Assembly (NCBI RefSeq): GCF_014764505.1
Contig: NZ_JACXWX010000016.1
Coordinates: forward strand, 1-64,000
Direction of reading: 5' to 3'
Length of the DNA stretch: 64,000 nt
Source of the DNA: Phormidium tenue FACHB-886
GTDB lineage: Bacteria > Cyanobacteriota > Cyanobacteriia > Elainellales > Elainellaceae
Both the position numbers and the translations under genes were made by a program. This document shows, one piece after another, positions 44,485 to 54,600 of the stretch. Positions within the stretch are counted from its first letter, which is position 1. Every line of letters begins with the position of its first letter. The notes below the pieces were generated by a model that worked only from the letters and a program-made list of their open reading frames with translations, ran no database searches and was not told the DNA's origin.

Positions 44485-45849
44485 TTAAGCCGGGTTTGCA
44501 TTGATCCTGTCTCTCGTTTGTTCTGTCAGCTCTTGCAGCGCTGGAGAAAGTTCAGGCAGCATCAATTCTGGCTGTTGAATCTGGCGTAACCGCATCGGCA
44601 GGCTCACGACTGAACCCCGAGTGCGCTCGCGGATCTGAGCCAGCGGCTCGTGGGTAGACAGCCGCTCTCCTTGCTTCATGACGGGCCGCAGGAGCGGTTG
44701 TTCTGCTGGGGTAGGGGTTTCGCTGGCTAAACCAAGGCGATCGCCAATCAGCACTCCCTGTTCAAAGCGCCGAAAAACCTGCTTGCGTCCGGGGTAGGTG
44801 GCTTTACCGCTAGAGCCTTTCATCACGGGAATGCCGTCGATTTCCACCAGTTTATACACGCCATTGACCGGGGTGCCGGTCACCAGTCTGGTGCCTAGCC
44901 CGTAACCCTGAATATCTGCTCCGGCGCTCTGCAGTTGGGCGATCGCATATTCGTCTAGATCGCCGCTGGCAAAGGTAAAGACGTGGGGCAAGAGCGATCG
45001 CACCTGCTGCGATTGTGCCACCAGATCGCCCGAATCTAGCCGAACGGCATTCACCACCATTTTGCCTGCCTCCACTTGGGCAGCAAGACGGTGGGCAGCG
45101 GCGATCGGGTCGTAGGTGTCAATCAGCAGCGCGGCTCCCGGAAAGTAACGGTGGAAGGCGGCAAACGCTTCGTCTTCACTACCCTCTAGCGCGGAGAGCG
45201 CCATCACAAGGGCATGTGCCATCGTGCCGCTAGGCAGTTGCCCTAGCTGCAGCGCCGCCAAAACGTTGGAGGTGGCATCCAATCCGCCTGCGATCGCCGC
45301 ACGAGCTGCCCAAACCGCGCCCTGTGGGCTAAACGCCCGCCGAGTGCCAAACTCTAGGAGCGTCGCATCTTCGCCTGCAGTGTCTCGCATGCGGGCAGCA
45401 CGAGTGGCAATCAGAGTTTGGTAATTGATAGTGTTCAACAGGTAGGTTTCTACGAGCTGCGCCTGCCAGAGGGGAGCCTCAATTCGCAAGATTGGCTCGT
45501 GGGCAAAGACGATCGTACCTTCAGGAACTGCCCAAACATCACCGCTGAAGCGAGCATCTGTCAGCACTTCCCAAAAGCGATCAGGTGCATGAGTAAAGAT
45601 ACCCGTCGCTTGCAGGGCGGCAATTTGCTCAGGAGTGAATTGGAACTGCTCCAGGTATTCCAAGGCTTGCGCCAAGCCCATCGCCACTAGATAAGCAAAA
45701 TTTTCGGGTAAACGACGGACAAATATCTCAAAGCTGGCGCGGCGCTGGTCAATTTGCTCGCCCACATAGCAGGCTGCCATTGTCAACTGATAAAGATCGG
45801 TTAGCAAACTGGAATCTTGCGGACGAACGAAAAGAGCGGCATTTTCCAT
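44485..45849 (-). CDS. pncB: Nicotinate phosphoribosyltransferase
   Basis: The 454-residue enzyme makes nicotinate mononucleotide from nicotinate and PRPP, the entry of the Preiss-Handler salvage path. Visible motifs are SSLLTDLYQLTMAACYVGE at the start, EFGTRRAFSPQGAVWAARAA, and VNAVRLDSGDLVAQS (phosphate-binding region). It is the first gene of the NAD run. Confidence 0.95.
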   Translation of the reverse strand: MENAALFVRPQDSSLLTDLYQLTMAACYVGEQIDQRRASFEIFVRRLPENFAYLVAMGLAQALEYLEQFQFTPEQIAALQATGIFTHAPDRFWEVLTDARFSGDVWAVPEGTIVFAHEPILRIEAPLWQAQLVETYLLNTINYQTLIATRAARMRDTAGEDATLLEFGTRRAFSPQGAVWAARAAIAGGLDATSNVLAALQLGQLPSGTMAHALVMALSALEGSEDEAFAAFHRYFPGAALLIDTYDPIAAAHRLAAQVEAGKMVVNAVRLDSGDLVAQSQQVRSLLPHVFTFASGDLDEYAIAQLQSAGADIQGYGLGTRLVTGTPVNGVYKLVEIDGIPVMKGSSGKATYPGRKQVFRRFEQGVLIGDRLGLASETPTPAEQPLLRPVMKQGERLSTHEPLAQIRERTRGSVVSLPMRLRQIQQPELMLPELSPALQELTEQTRDRINANPA

Positions 45850-46375
45850 AGTGTATGAAGATGGCGATCGCGCCTGAGTAGAACAAGCGAAAGGGATGGC
45901 CTTTTAATTATAGTTAATTTAACCAAAACTTACAGCCCTATCATGGCCCCATCTCTATTAATTCGGGAAGCAGCTACAGCTTAAAGCCTAATTTCAATGA
46001 CCAGAAGCAGCATAAACTGACAAAAAATCTTTCTTTTGCTTAACTTTATCGATCGCACCAGAGCTGATTTTTATTCAATTTAACTAAAACCTCTAGTTTG
46101 TGCTGAGCCTATTACGTCCTCACTCACTTTGTAAGTTTTAGAAAAGTACCTAAAGCCAAGCTGCAATAGAGCAAATACGTACCTTTACGCTACACCTCAG
46201 TGAAGTTACAGTAACCCAAAAGTACAAATTTTTTGTGTTTCATCCGTGTATTCAGCAAAATACAAATTGGGTAAGCAAAAGTGTTTATACAAGCAACATT
46301 TTTTAACCCCAAATAATACGCAAATGATCCAAAAACAACACTAAAATCTCAACACGGCTTAGACTGGAGAACAGT
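45850..46375. other. Long AT-rich divergent intergenic region
   Basis: The space must hold the promoters of the NAD run (leftward) and of the ethylene-receptor-like kinase (rightward). It shows several TTTTTGTG and AACAAC-rich tracts but no ORF or known RNA motif. An inverted repeat at its right end is listed separately. Confidence 0.5.
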
Positions 46376-46423
46376 AGGTTTACTCTTCCGGAAAGCGGTA
46401 AAGACCCAAAGTTCAGTAAACCT
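46376..46423 (+). promoter_or_regulatory. Hairpin in the probable leader of the ethylene-sensor kinase gene
   Basis: Perfect 9-bp arms AGGTTTACT and AGTAAACCT enclose 30 nt that contain the self-complementary TTCCGGAA. It lies about 55 bp before the start codon. It could be a leader RNA structure or a protein-binding inverted repeat. No known riboswitch consensus was recognised. Confidence 0.4.
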
Positions 46424-46478
46424 TCACAGATCAATTCTGCAATTTTCCCAGCAAGCTAGACCAAGAGTGGAACGTGTA

Positions 46479-48701
46479 ATGTTAGGTCTGTTCCAATCCC
46501 TCTTTAATTCAGCCCCTTTCATTCCTCATGGTCATTGTTACCTCTGGAAACCGGGGCTAGTGTGGCTGCATGCCAGCTCCGATGTGCTAATTGCCATTGC
46601 CTACTATTCCATCCCTACCCAGCTCTTTATAATTATTCACAAACGGCGAGACTTCCCTTTTCACTGGATGGTATGGCTGTTTGGGGCATTCATCATCGCC
46701 TGTGGCACCACCCATCTGATGGAAGTGTGGACGCTCTGGACACCCACCTACTGGCTGGCTGGGTTGCTCAAGCTGGTTGCTGCTGCCATCTCGCTTTACA
46801 CTGCTGCAATGCTGCTGCCGCTGATTCCCCAAGTGTTGACACTCCCCAGCCCAGCGCAGGTAGAAGCAACCAACCAAACTCTGAAAAGGCAGATCTTAGA
46901 AAGCCAGCAAGTGAAGCAGGTGCTGCAAGAAAGCGAAGAACGATTTCGTAGTGCCTTCAATTCTGCTGCGATCGGCATGGCGCTCGTGTGTTTTGAGGGA
47001 CAGTGGCTTCAGGTTAACTACGCCCTGTGCGAAATGTTGGGCTATTCAAAGCCAGAACTGCTGATGACTCGCCCTGAAACGATTACTCATCCAGACGATC
47101 GCTACATGACCGCCTATGCACTGGAGCAGCTCCTCAAGGGTGAGCGCAACTATCAGCTGCAGAAGCGTTACTTTCACAAACAGGGACATATTATTTGGGT
47201 TCTGTTGAACCTGTCGTTAGTTCGCAATATTCAAGGTCAGCCGCTCCATTTAATTGCTCAAATTCAAGACATCACCGCTCGCACTCAGGCAGAACAGGCG
47301 CTGGAGCTGCAAAGCCTGATCACAAAAAATATGGTTGAAGGCGTAGGGCTGATTAGAGCGAGCGATGGCATCTTTGTCTACACCAATCCCAAATTCGAAG
47401 AGATGTTTGGCTATGAGGTAGGTGAGCTAGCCGGCAAGCATGTCTCGATCGTCAACTACGAAGCCCAGCCTGGAGGCGCAGAACAGGTTGCAAATCAGAT
47501 CCGGCAGACGCTGGTTGAACAGAGTGAAGCCAGCTATGAGGTGCAGAACGTCAGAAAAGACGGCACGCCTTTCTGGTGTAGAGCGCATACTTCCACCTTC
47601 GAGCATCCTGAACACGGCTTAGTGCATGTGGCTGTGCATGAGGACATCACTCAGCGCAAGCAGGCAGAGCAAGCACAGCGCGAGATTGAACGCCGCTTCC
47701 GAGCGATCTTTGACCAGACATTTCAATTTGTCGGGCTGCTGAAGCCAGATGGCACCCTTTTGGAGGCAAACCAAACCATCCTTGAGTTTGGCGGTATTCA
47801 GCTGGCAGACATCGTGAACCGTCCCTTCTGGGAAGCCCGCTGGTGGACGATCTCAGAAGCGACCCAGACGCAATTGAAAGCGGCGATCGCGCAAGCTGCA
47901 GCGGGGGAGTTCGTCCGCTATGAAGTGAATGTGCGGGGTGCTGGAGAAACCGTCGCTACGATCGACTTTTCGCTTAAGCCTTTAAAAGACGAAACCGGAG
48001 CGGTAGTTTTGCTGATTCCAGAAGGACGCGATATTAGCGATCGCAAACAGGCAGAACAAGCTAAAGCCTCTCTGGAAGAAAAAGAAGTGCTGCTGCAGGA
48101 AATCCATCATCGCGTCAAAAACAATTTGCAAATCATTTCTAGCCTGCTGAACCTCCAGTCCAAATACATCAAAGATCCGGCAACCTTAGAAGTCTTCAAG
48201 GAAAGCCAGGAACGAGTCAGGTCGATGGCGCTAATCCACGAGAAGCTTTACCAGTCGGAAGATTTAGCCCAAATTGATTTTGCAGAATACATCCAGAGCC
48301 TCACGGCTAATTTGTTCCGTTCCTATGCGGTTAAGGCACAGCCGATCGCCCTCAAACTTGAGGTGAGTCCTGTATCCCTCAATGTGGATACTGCCATTCC
48401 ATGCGGACTGATTATCAATGAACTCGTAACCAACTCCTTAAAACACGCTTTTCCGACAGCCCAGACAGGCGAAATATTTATTCAATTTTATGCTGATGCT
48501 GATCATAGACTTACGTTAATAATTGGAGATAATGGGATTGGTTTGCCCCAGGGATTAAACCTTAAAACGATCCGATCGTTGGGCTTGCAGCTAGTTTTTA
48601 ACCTGACGAAGCAGCTTAAAGGCACAATCGATATTAGCCATCAGCAGGGCGTATTATTCAAAATCACGTTCAATGAATTAAATCCTCGCAATAAAGGCTA
48701 G
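46479..48701 (+). CDS. Ethylene-receptor-like histidine kinase with three PAS domains
   Basis: The product is about 740 residues from ATG 46479 (GAGTGG eight bases upstream); GTG 46467 is possible. The first 110 residues form the three-helix ETR1-type ethylene-binding domain. Asp is in [14 protein letters not shown] (about D35), and the Cu(I) ligands Cys and His are in [12 protein letters not shown] (about C75 and H79). Three PAS domains follow, each ending in a D(I)T/S-x-R-K/T-QAEQA linker. The HisKA_2-type core has [21 protein letters not shown] and an ATP domain with [12 protein letters not shown] and GDNGIGLP. The next gene, 109 bp on, is a two-component c-di-GMP regulator. Confidence 0.93.
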   Translation: MLGLFQSLFNSAPFIPHGHCYLWKPGLVWLHASSDVLIAIAYYSIPTQLFIIIHKRRDFPFHWMVWLFGAFIIACGTTHLMEVWTLWTPTYWLAGLLKLVAAAISLYTAAMLLPLIPQVLTLPSPAQVEATNQTLKRQILESQQVKQVLQESEERFRSAFNSAAIGMALVCFEGQWLQVNYALCEMLGYSKPELLMTRPETITHPDDRYMTAYALEQLLKGERNYQLQKRYFHKQGHIIWVLLNLSLVRNIQGQPLHLIAQIQDITARTQAEQALELQSLITKNMVEGVGLIRASDGIFVYTNPKFEEMFGYEVGELAGKHVSIVNYEAQPGGAEQVANQIRQTLVEQSEASYEVQNVRKDGTPFWCRAHTSTFEHPEHGLVHVAVHEDITQRKQAEQAQREIERRFRAIFDQTFQFVGLLKPDGTLLEANQTILEFGGIQLADIVNRPFWEARWWTISEATQTQLKAAIAQAAAGEFVRYEVNVRGAGETVATIDFSLKPLKDETGAVVLLIPEGRDISDRKQAEQAKASLEEKEVLLQEIHHRVKNNLQIISSLLNLQSKYIKDPATLEVFKESQERVRSMALIHEKLYQSEDLAQIDFAEYIQSLTANLFRSYAVKAQPIALKLEVSPVSLNVDTAIPCGLIINELVTNSLKHAFPTAQTGEIFIQFYADADHRLTLIIGDNGIGLPQGLNLKTIRSLGLQLVFNLTKQLKGTIDISHQQGVLFKITFNELNPRNKG

Positions 48702-48809
48702 ATTGAATGTGCTTTCTTTCAATTTCGCGCTTTTGAATGCAGCTGAATGAGTTAACACAGGTTGAGAGCACAGGTTGGAAGAGTATTTGTCAGCATCTTG
48801 GGGAGGAGA

Positions 48810-50906
48810 ATGAGCCAAACAAAAATTTTGGTCGTTGAAGATGAAATTATCGTTGCTACGGACATCCAAACAACGCTACTGAGTTTAGGATACGACGTAC
48901 TTGACATTGCCTCTACCGGTGAAGAAGCCATTCAAAAAGCCCAGGAGCTGCAGCCTGACTTGATTCTGATGGATATTCGGCTGCAGGGAGAGATCGACGG
49001 GGTGCAAGCTGCTGAACAAATTGCCGAACAACTTTCGATCGCGATCATCTACCTAACTGCTTATGCAGACGATCCCACCCTGGAGCGTGCAAAGCTCACT
49101 CACCCTATGGGTTACATCCTTAAACCTTTTGAAGAAAGAGAGCTATATACTACAATCGAAATCGCCTTACACAAGCATCAGATGGAAAAGCAGCTCAAAG
49201 CCAACCACCAATGGCTTTCGACTGTTTTGCAAAGTATTGGTGATGGCGTGATTGCCAACGATCTGCAGGAACGGGTCACGTTTATGAACCCGGTTGCCGA
49301 ATCCCTGACTCGCTGGCCGCAGGAAGAAGCGATCGGCAGACCCGTAGCAGAAATTTTTACAATTCTCAACGAAACGACGCGGGCGCCGATGGACAGCCCA
49401 ATCAGGCAAGCTCTGCAGAAAGGGTCAACAGTCTACTTAGGGGATAATGCCGTCCTTCTGTCTAAAGATGGGACAGAGATTCCTATCGACGACAGTGCTG
49501 CCCCTATCAAAGATGCTGGAGGTGTCATTCAAGGTGGGGTGTTGGTCTTTCGAGATGTCACTGAGAAGAAGCAGTTTAAGCAGCAACTGATTCACAATGC
49601 CTTTCACGATCCGCTCACAGGCTTGCCCAATCGCGCCTTGTTTATGGATCGGCTGAATCATGCCCTTGAGCAAGCCAAACGCCACTCCTATAGGAAGTTT
49701 GCTCTCCTGTTTTTGGATGCCGATCGCTTCAAGATGATTAACGATAGTTTGGGACATGCCATCGGAGACAAGCTGCTGATTGCCATTGCAGATAGGCTGT
49801 CGCATTGCCTGCGATCACACGATACAGTTGCTCGTATGGGAGGCGATGAGTTTGCCATTCTGCTCGATAATGCCCCAGATGCCGCCACTGCTTGCCGCAC
49901 CGCTGAACGAATTTTAGGAGAGCTAAACAAGCCATTTACCCTGGATGAGTATGAAGTATATACGGCAGCTAGCATTGGTATTGTCACTGATATCAGCACC
50001 TATTTAGAACAGTCTGTCAACCCAGCAGAAGATTTAATTCGGAACGCCGATATTGCAATGTATCGTGCTAAAGCCCAGGGCAAAGGACGCTACGAAATCT
50101 TCAACACCTCAATGTATACGCAGGTAAAAGCCCTGCTGCAGCTAGAAACTGAACTACAGCGAGCGCTTGCGAATGATGAGTTTCGAGTTTATTACCAGCC
50201 GATTGTGGCGCTTGCGAATCGCAAGATTGTTGGATTTGAGGCGTTGGTGCGTTGGCAGCATCCCCAACGTGGTTTGGTTTCTCCAGTCGAATTCATTTCA
50301 GTGGCAGAAGAAACTGGGCTAATTATTCTGCTCGATTGGTGGGTGCTGCGCGAAGCTTGTCGCCAAATGCAGGTTTGGCAAGTGAACTATCCCTCAGCAA
50401 TGCTCAGCATTAGCGTTAACGTTTCTAGCAAGCAGTTTGCCCAGCCCCGTTTGGTAGAACAGGTTGAACAAATTCTACAAGAAACTGGCTTGAACCCCAG
50501 AAGCCTAAAACTTGAGCTGACAGAAAGCGCGATCGTCGAGAATACCGAATCCGCAACTCAGATCTTTTCACAGCTCAAAGCACTAGGCATTCAGCTTCAC
50601 ATTGATGATTTTGGTACAGGCTACTCCTCTCTAAGCTATCTGCACCAGTTCCCAATCGATGCGATGAAGATCGATCGTTCCTTCATTAGCAGCATGGGTG
50701 ATGATGATGAGAAACTAGAAATTGCTCGCGCTATCTCAATGCTTGCCCATAACCTGGAAATGGATGTGGTTGCTGAGGGCATAGAAACTGCAGCGCAGCT
50801 GCAGCTAGTTGAAGCTTTGCGCTGCCCTTATGGACAGGGATATTTCTTCTCTATGCCTCTAGATAGCCAAGCGACAGAAGCTTTGATTGCTGCCCAAGCG
50901 TACTGA
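48810..50906 (+). CDS. Response regulator with REC-PAS-GGDEF-EAL domains
   Basis: ATG 48810 follows a strong GGAGGA, giving 698 residues. The receiver domain has ILVVEDE and phospho-acceptor Asp in LILMDIRLQG. A PAS domain (about 130-270) leads to GGDEF with intact RMGGDEFAI, and EAL with FEALVRW and DDFGTGYSSLSYL. Both catalytic signatures look functional, so the protein could make or destroy cyclic di-GMP depending on phosphorylation. It follows the ethylene-sensor kinase on the same strand and is the obvious receiver partner. Confidence 0.94.
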   Translation: MSQTKILVVEDEIIVATDIQTTLLSLGYDVLDIASTGEEAIQKAQELQPDLILMDIRLQGEIDGVQAAEQIAEQLSIAIIYLTAYADDPTLERAKLTHPMGYILKPFEERELYTTIEIALHKHQMEKQLKANHQWLSTVLQSIGDGVIANDLQERVTFMNPVAESLTRWPQEEAIGRPVAEIFTILNETTRAPMDSPIRQALQKGSTVYLGDNAVLLSKDGTEIPIDDSAAPIKDAGGVIQGGVLVFRDVTEKKQFKQQLIHNAFHDPLTGLPNRALFMDRLNHALEQAKRHSYRKFALLFLDADRFKMINDSLGHAIGDKLLIAIADRLSHCLRSHDTVARMGGDEFAILLDNAPDAATACRTAERILGELNKPFTLDEYEVYTAASIGIVTDISTYLEQSVNPAEDLIRNADIAMYRAKAQGKGRYEIFNTSMYTQVKALLQLETELQRALANDEFRVYYQPIVALANRKIVGFEALVRWQHPQRGLVSPVEFISVAEETGLIILLDWWVLREACRQMQVWQVNYPSAMLSISVNVSSKQFAQPRLVEQVEQILQETGLNPRSLKLELTESAIVENTESATQIFSQLKALGIQLHIDDFGTGYSSLSYLHQFPIDAMKIDRSFISSMGDDDEKLEIARAISMLAHNLEMDVVAEGIETAAQLQLVEALRCPYGQGYFFSMPLDSQATEALIAAQAY

Positions 50907-50927
50907 GAAGAACAAAGCCGATCGCCA

Positions 50928-51518
50928 TCACTTTGTGACAATCACATTCAGGCTGATTAGCGTATCCATGACGCGGATCGTGCTGCAATCTTGGAAGAGA
51001 TTAAATTCAGAAACCGCCTCATATTCTGAAAATCCGGCTTCTCCCACAAACAGTCCCAATGTTTCAAAATCTAACCCAACCTTGTGGACATCATATTGAT
51101 TCGTCTGCCCGCCAAACATCATCGCCATGATTTGGATGCGCTCCATGGTGACCAGGTTGGGATGCAGATAGAGCCAGCACAGCGTTTTGAGATCGGGAAC
51201 GCTGATATAGAGCTTACCACCTGGAGCCAGCACCCGCTGCCACTCGCTGAGGGTGTTGATCAGCTCGTTGTTGAAGCCGTAGTGAAAGTGTTCTAAGACG
51301 TGGCTGGCATAAATAGCAGCGATCGACTCATCTGCAAACTGAGAAAGATCGGCAGCATCGCAGACAAAATCCACTTCGGGACGGGGTTCAACGTCGAGAA
51401 TTTTCCAATCCGGATGAGTTTCTCGTCCGCCAATATGCAGGCGGATCAACGTAGTTTCAGCAGGCATCGTTTTCTCGGTGGGGATGGAGTCGAGGTTGAG
51501 GGCAGCGGGGGAGGTCAT
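50928..51518 (-). CDS. SAM-dependent methyltransferase (class I)
   Basis: The product is about 196 residues from ATG 51518. The Rossmann core includes WKILDVEPRPEVDFVCDAAD, then IAAIYASHVLEHFHYG (the SHVLEH acidic loop) and RVLAPGGKLYISVPD. It lacks the classical GxGxG first loop because the protein begins late in the fold, as in small sugar-cluster methyltransferases. It is transcribed away from the giant GT4/methyltransferase gene and may act in the same glycan pathway. Confidence 0.82.
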   Translation of the reverse strand: MTSPAALNLDSIPTEKTMPAETTLIRLHIGGRETHPDWKILDVEPRPEVDFVCDAADLSQFADESIAAIYASHVLEHFHYGFNNELINTLSEWQRVLAPGGKLYISVPDLKTLCWLYLHPNLVTMERIQIMAMMFGGQTNQYDVHKVGLDFETLGLFVGEAGFSEYEAVSEFNLFQDCSTIRVMDTLISLNVIVTK

Positions 51519-51697
51519 GAAAAACACCTGAGACAGCGTGAGTCATCTCTCCGTAGTTTTCCCAAAAAAGCGCTGAGGATTTCGTCAAAGTTCTTCGATT
51601 TTTTAAATAAACCGATCGTCCTTTCCGTGCTTCTGCTGAAGCGCCTGATGCCTCTAGCGCCAAACTGGGTACTCTAGAAGCAGATAGGGAGGGCAGT

Positions 51698-54600
51698 ATG
51701 GCGAATCATATTCTGCTTTACACAGATGCTGGTGTTGGCGGTGTGGCGCAGTACAATCACGCGATTCTGGTAGCGCTGCAGCGACGTGGCGATCGAGTGA
51801 CGCTGGTGCAAGCCAAAGCCGAAAATCCGCTGCTTGAGCAACAGCGATCGCTGGGAATTACCCACATGTGGCTCTCGTTTGATCCAATGCAGGATTTTAG
51901 CCAAACGTTGACCGAAGAAGCAGAGGCGATCGCGATCTTCCAGCACACTCAGCCAGATCTAATTTTGTTCAGCGATGGCTGTCCTGTGTCAAACTTTGCT
52001 GCCAAGCAAGCCGCCCTGCAGTTGGGTATTCCCTACGCGATCGTCGTTGGCTTTGTCGATCCAGAGCTGGCAGAAACTTTTGCATCTTGTCTGCCCACGT
52101 TAGCACAGCAGTATGCTCAAGCCAAAGCAGTCGTTGCGGTCTCGCAGGAAAATTTGCAGTTACTGCGGCATCACTTTTGCTTGCCTATCGATCGAGGCGA
52201 AGTGATTCACTACGGGCGACCGGATGAGTATTTTTCGCCCTGTGATTTGGTAGTGCGCCAACGTCTACGCCAGTCGATCGGCGTTCCCGATGATGCAGTA
52301 GTTTGCTTGACTGCTGCTCGGCTGGAAGGCATTAAAGGCTATCAGTTCCAGCTTGATGCAATTGCCCAGCTTCGTCAAACGCCAATTTGGGACAAGCTGT
52401 ACTTTGTCTGGGCGGGCGAGGGCAGTTTGCAGCCGGAAATCGAGGCGGCGATCGAGGCATTGGAGATTGGCGATCGAGTCAGGCTTTTGGGGCAACGCTG
52501 GGATATTACAGCCTGGTTAAATGCTGCTGATATCTTTGTGCTGCCCACCTATCGGGAGGGAATGCCGCTTGCCATCATGGAAGCCATGGCAAAGGGATTG
52601 CCAGTTGTCGCATCTGCGGTGAGTGGTATTCCAGAAGAAATGGGCAATACTGGAACACTCTTGCCCGAGCCAAATCTTGATCCACAGGCAACCCTACAGG
52701 CGTTGATCCAAACGCTGCAAACCTGGGTCTGTCAACCCCAGCTCCGGCAAACAATCGGACAGACGGCCAAGCAGCGAGCAGAAGCACTATTCCGAGAAGA
52801 GCGCATGGTGCAAGAAACGCTGCGTGTGATCGATCGATCGCGGCTGCCCTTAGGTGATTATGTTTCCCCAGGACTAGCGATCGTCCAGCCTGATGCTGCC
52901 TTTCCCCATAAAACAATGGGCGATGCGCAGACTGCCCCTTGGCATTATCTGCGGCGGGAGATTCCGCACAACTGGTATGTCGATCGCCGTCAGCCGATCG
53001 TGGGGTTTCTCAGCCGTGATGAGGCACACATCCTCTACAACACTGCCCTGCAGTTTCAGGGCAAACATGCCCTAGAAATCGGCTGCTGGCTAGGCTGGTC
53101 GGCTTGTCATTTGGCGTTGGCGGGCGTAGAGCTGGATGTAGTCGATCCGCTGCTGGAAACGCCTGCATTCTACAACTCTGTAAGCGCGTCACTGAGTGCA
53201 GCAGGCGTACGGGATCGCGTTAATTTGATTCCTGGCTACAGTCCACAAGCGGTTACTGATGTGGCTGCTGCCCATTCTCGTCGCTGGTCGCTCATCTTTA
53301 TTGATGGCGATCACGATGCCCCCGCACCGCTACAGGACGCGATCGCCTGTGAACTGCTTGCCGCCGAAGATGCAATCATTCTATTTCATGATCTCGCTTC
53401 GCCTGAAGTAACGGCAGGGCTAGACTACCTGAAGCAGCGGGGTTGGAATACGATCGTGTACCAAACAATGCAGATTATGGGTGCGGCATGGCGTGGCAAC
53501 GTGCAGCCGATCGCTCACCAGCCTGACCCGACAATTGACTGGCAGCTTCCCAAACACCTGCAGCACTATACCGTAAGTGGGCAACCCGAACCAGATGCAG
53601 CGCTGCGCTTACTAACAGAAGCAGAAACGCTGTTGCTGCCTGCATTAAAAACAATTGAGTATACCGAAGGCGATCGGCTACAGCTTGCCCAAATGCACCA
53701 GCAGGCGAAGCAAGCTTACATCAAGGGAGAATGGGATGTTGCTAAGGCAATATACAGTCAGGTGATCGCACTGCACCCACAGTCATCGATCGCGCAGGCT
53801 TGCCTCAGTACACTTTACTGGCAGCAGGGAGATATCCAGCTAAGCCTACAGCATCATGTGCTAGCCAATACTGATCCGCTGCAAGCCAACTGGCAGCAAA
53901 ATGCTGAGTTTCGATCGCTACTGGTGGAAGTGCGTCCATACACGCTGCTGAGTGACGAACGGCTATTTTCGCTCTATGCGTTGGCAAAACAGGTCTGCTT
54001 AGATGATATTCCCGGAAATTTTGTTGAATGTGGAACTTGTCGCGGTGGGGCAGCAGCACTACTGGCGGTAATCGTACAGCGATATAGCTTGCGCCCACGC
54101 AAAGTATATGCTTGTGATACATTTACAGGCATGCCAGAGCCTACTGATTTCGATCGCCATGATGGCATCCCTGCCAACCTAACGGGCTTTGGTGTGGGAA
54201 CACTCAAAGCCCCTGCCACTGAGTATCTAGATGTAGTCTGTCAGGCGATGGGCGTGAGTGAGATCGTTGTACCCGTTGCCGGGCTATTTGCAGATACGTT
54301 GCCGCTACATCGAGCGGAGATGGAAGAGATTGCCTTACTTCATGCTGATGGCGATTGGTATGAATCTACCTGGGATATTTTTGTCAACCTGTTCGATCGG
54401 GTTGTCAGGAATGGATTTATCCAAATTGATGACTATGGGCACTGGGAAGGCTGTCGTCAAGCGGTGCATGAATTCGAGCGCAGCCAGGATGCTGCATTTG
54501 CGCTGCGGACAATCGATTACACTGGCGTCTGGCTTCGCAAATCTGATCCGGCAAGCCCAGCAGCGAACCACTGGCGATTGCTCTGGCATCTCGCAGAAAC

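Noticed and set aside
46376..46423. Cyclic-di-GMP riboswitch ahead of the ethylene-sensor kinase
   Set aside because: Only a simple hairpin is visible; the conserved bases of GEMM-type switches were not found. It was retained only as a generic hairpin.
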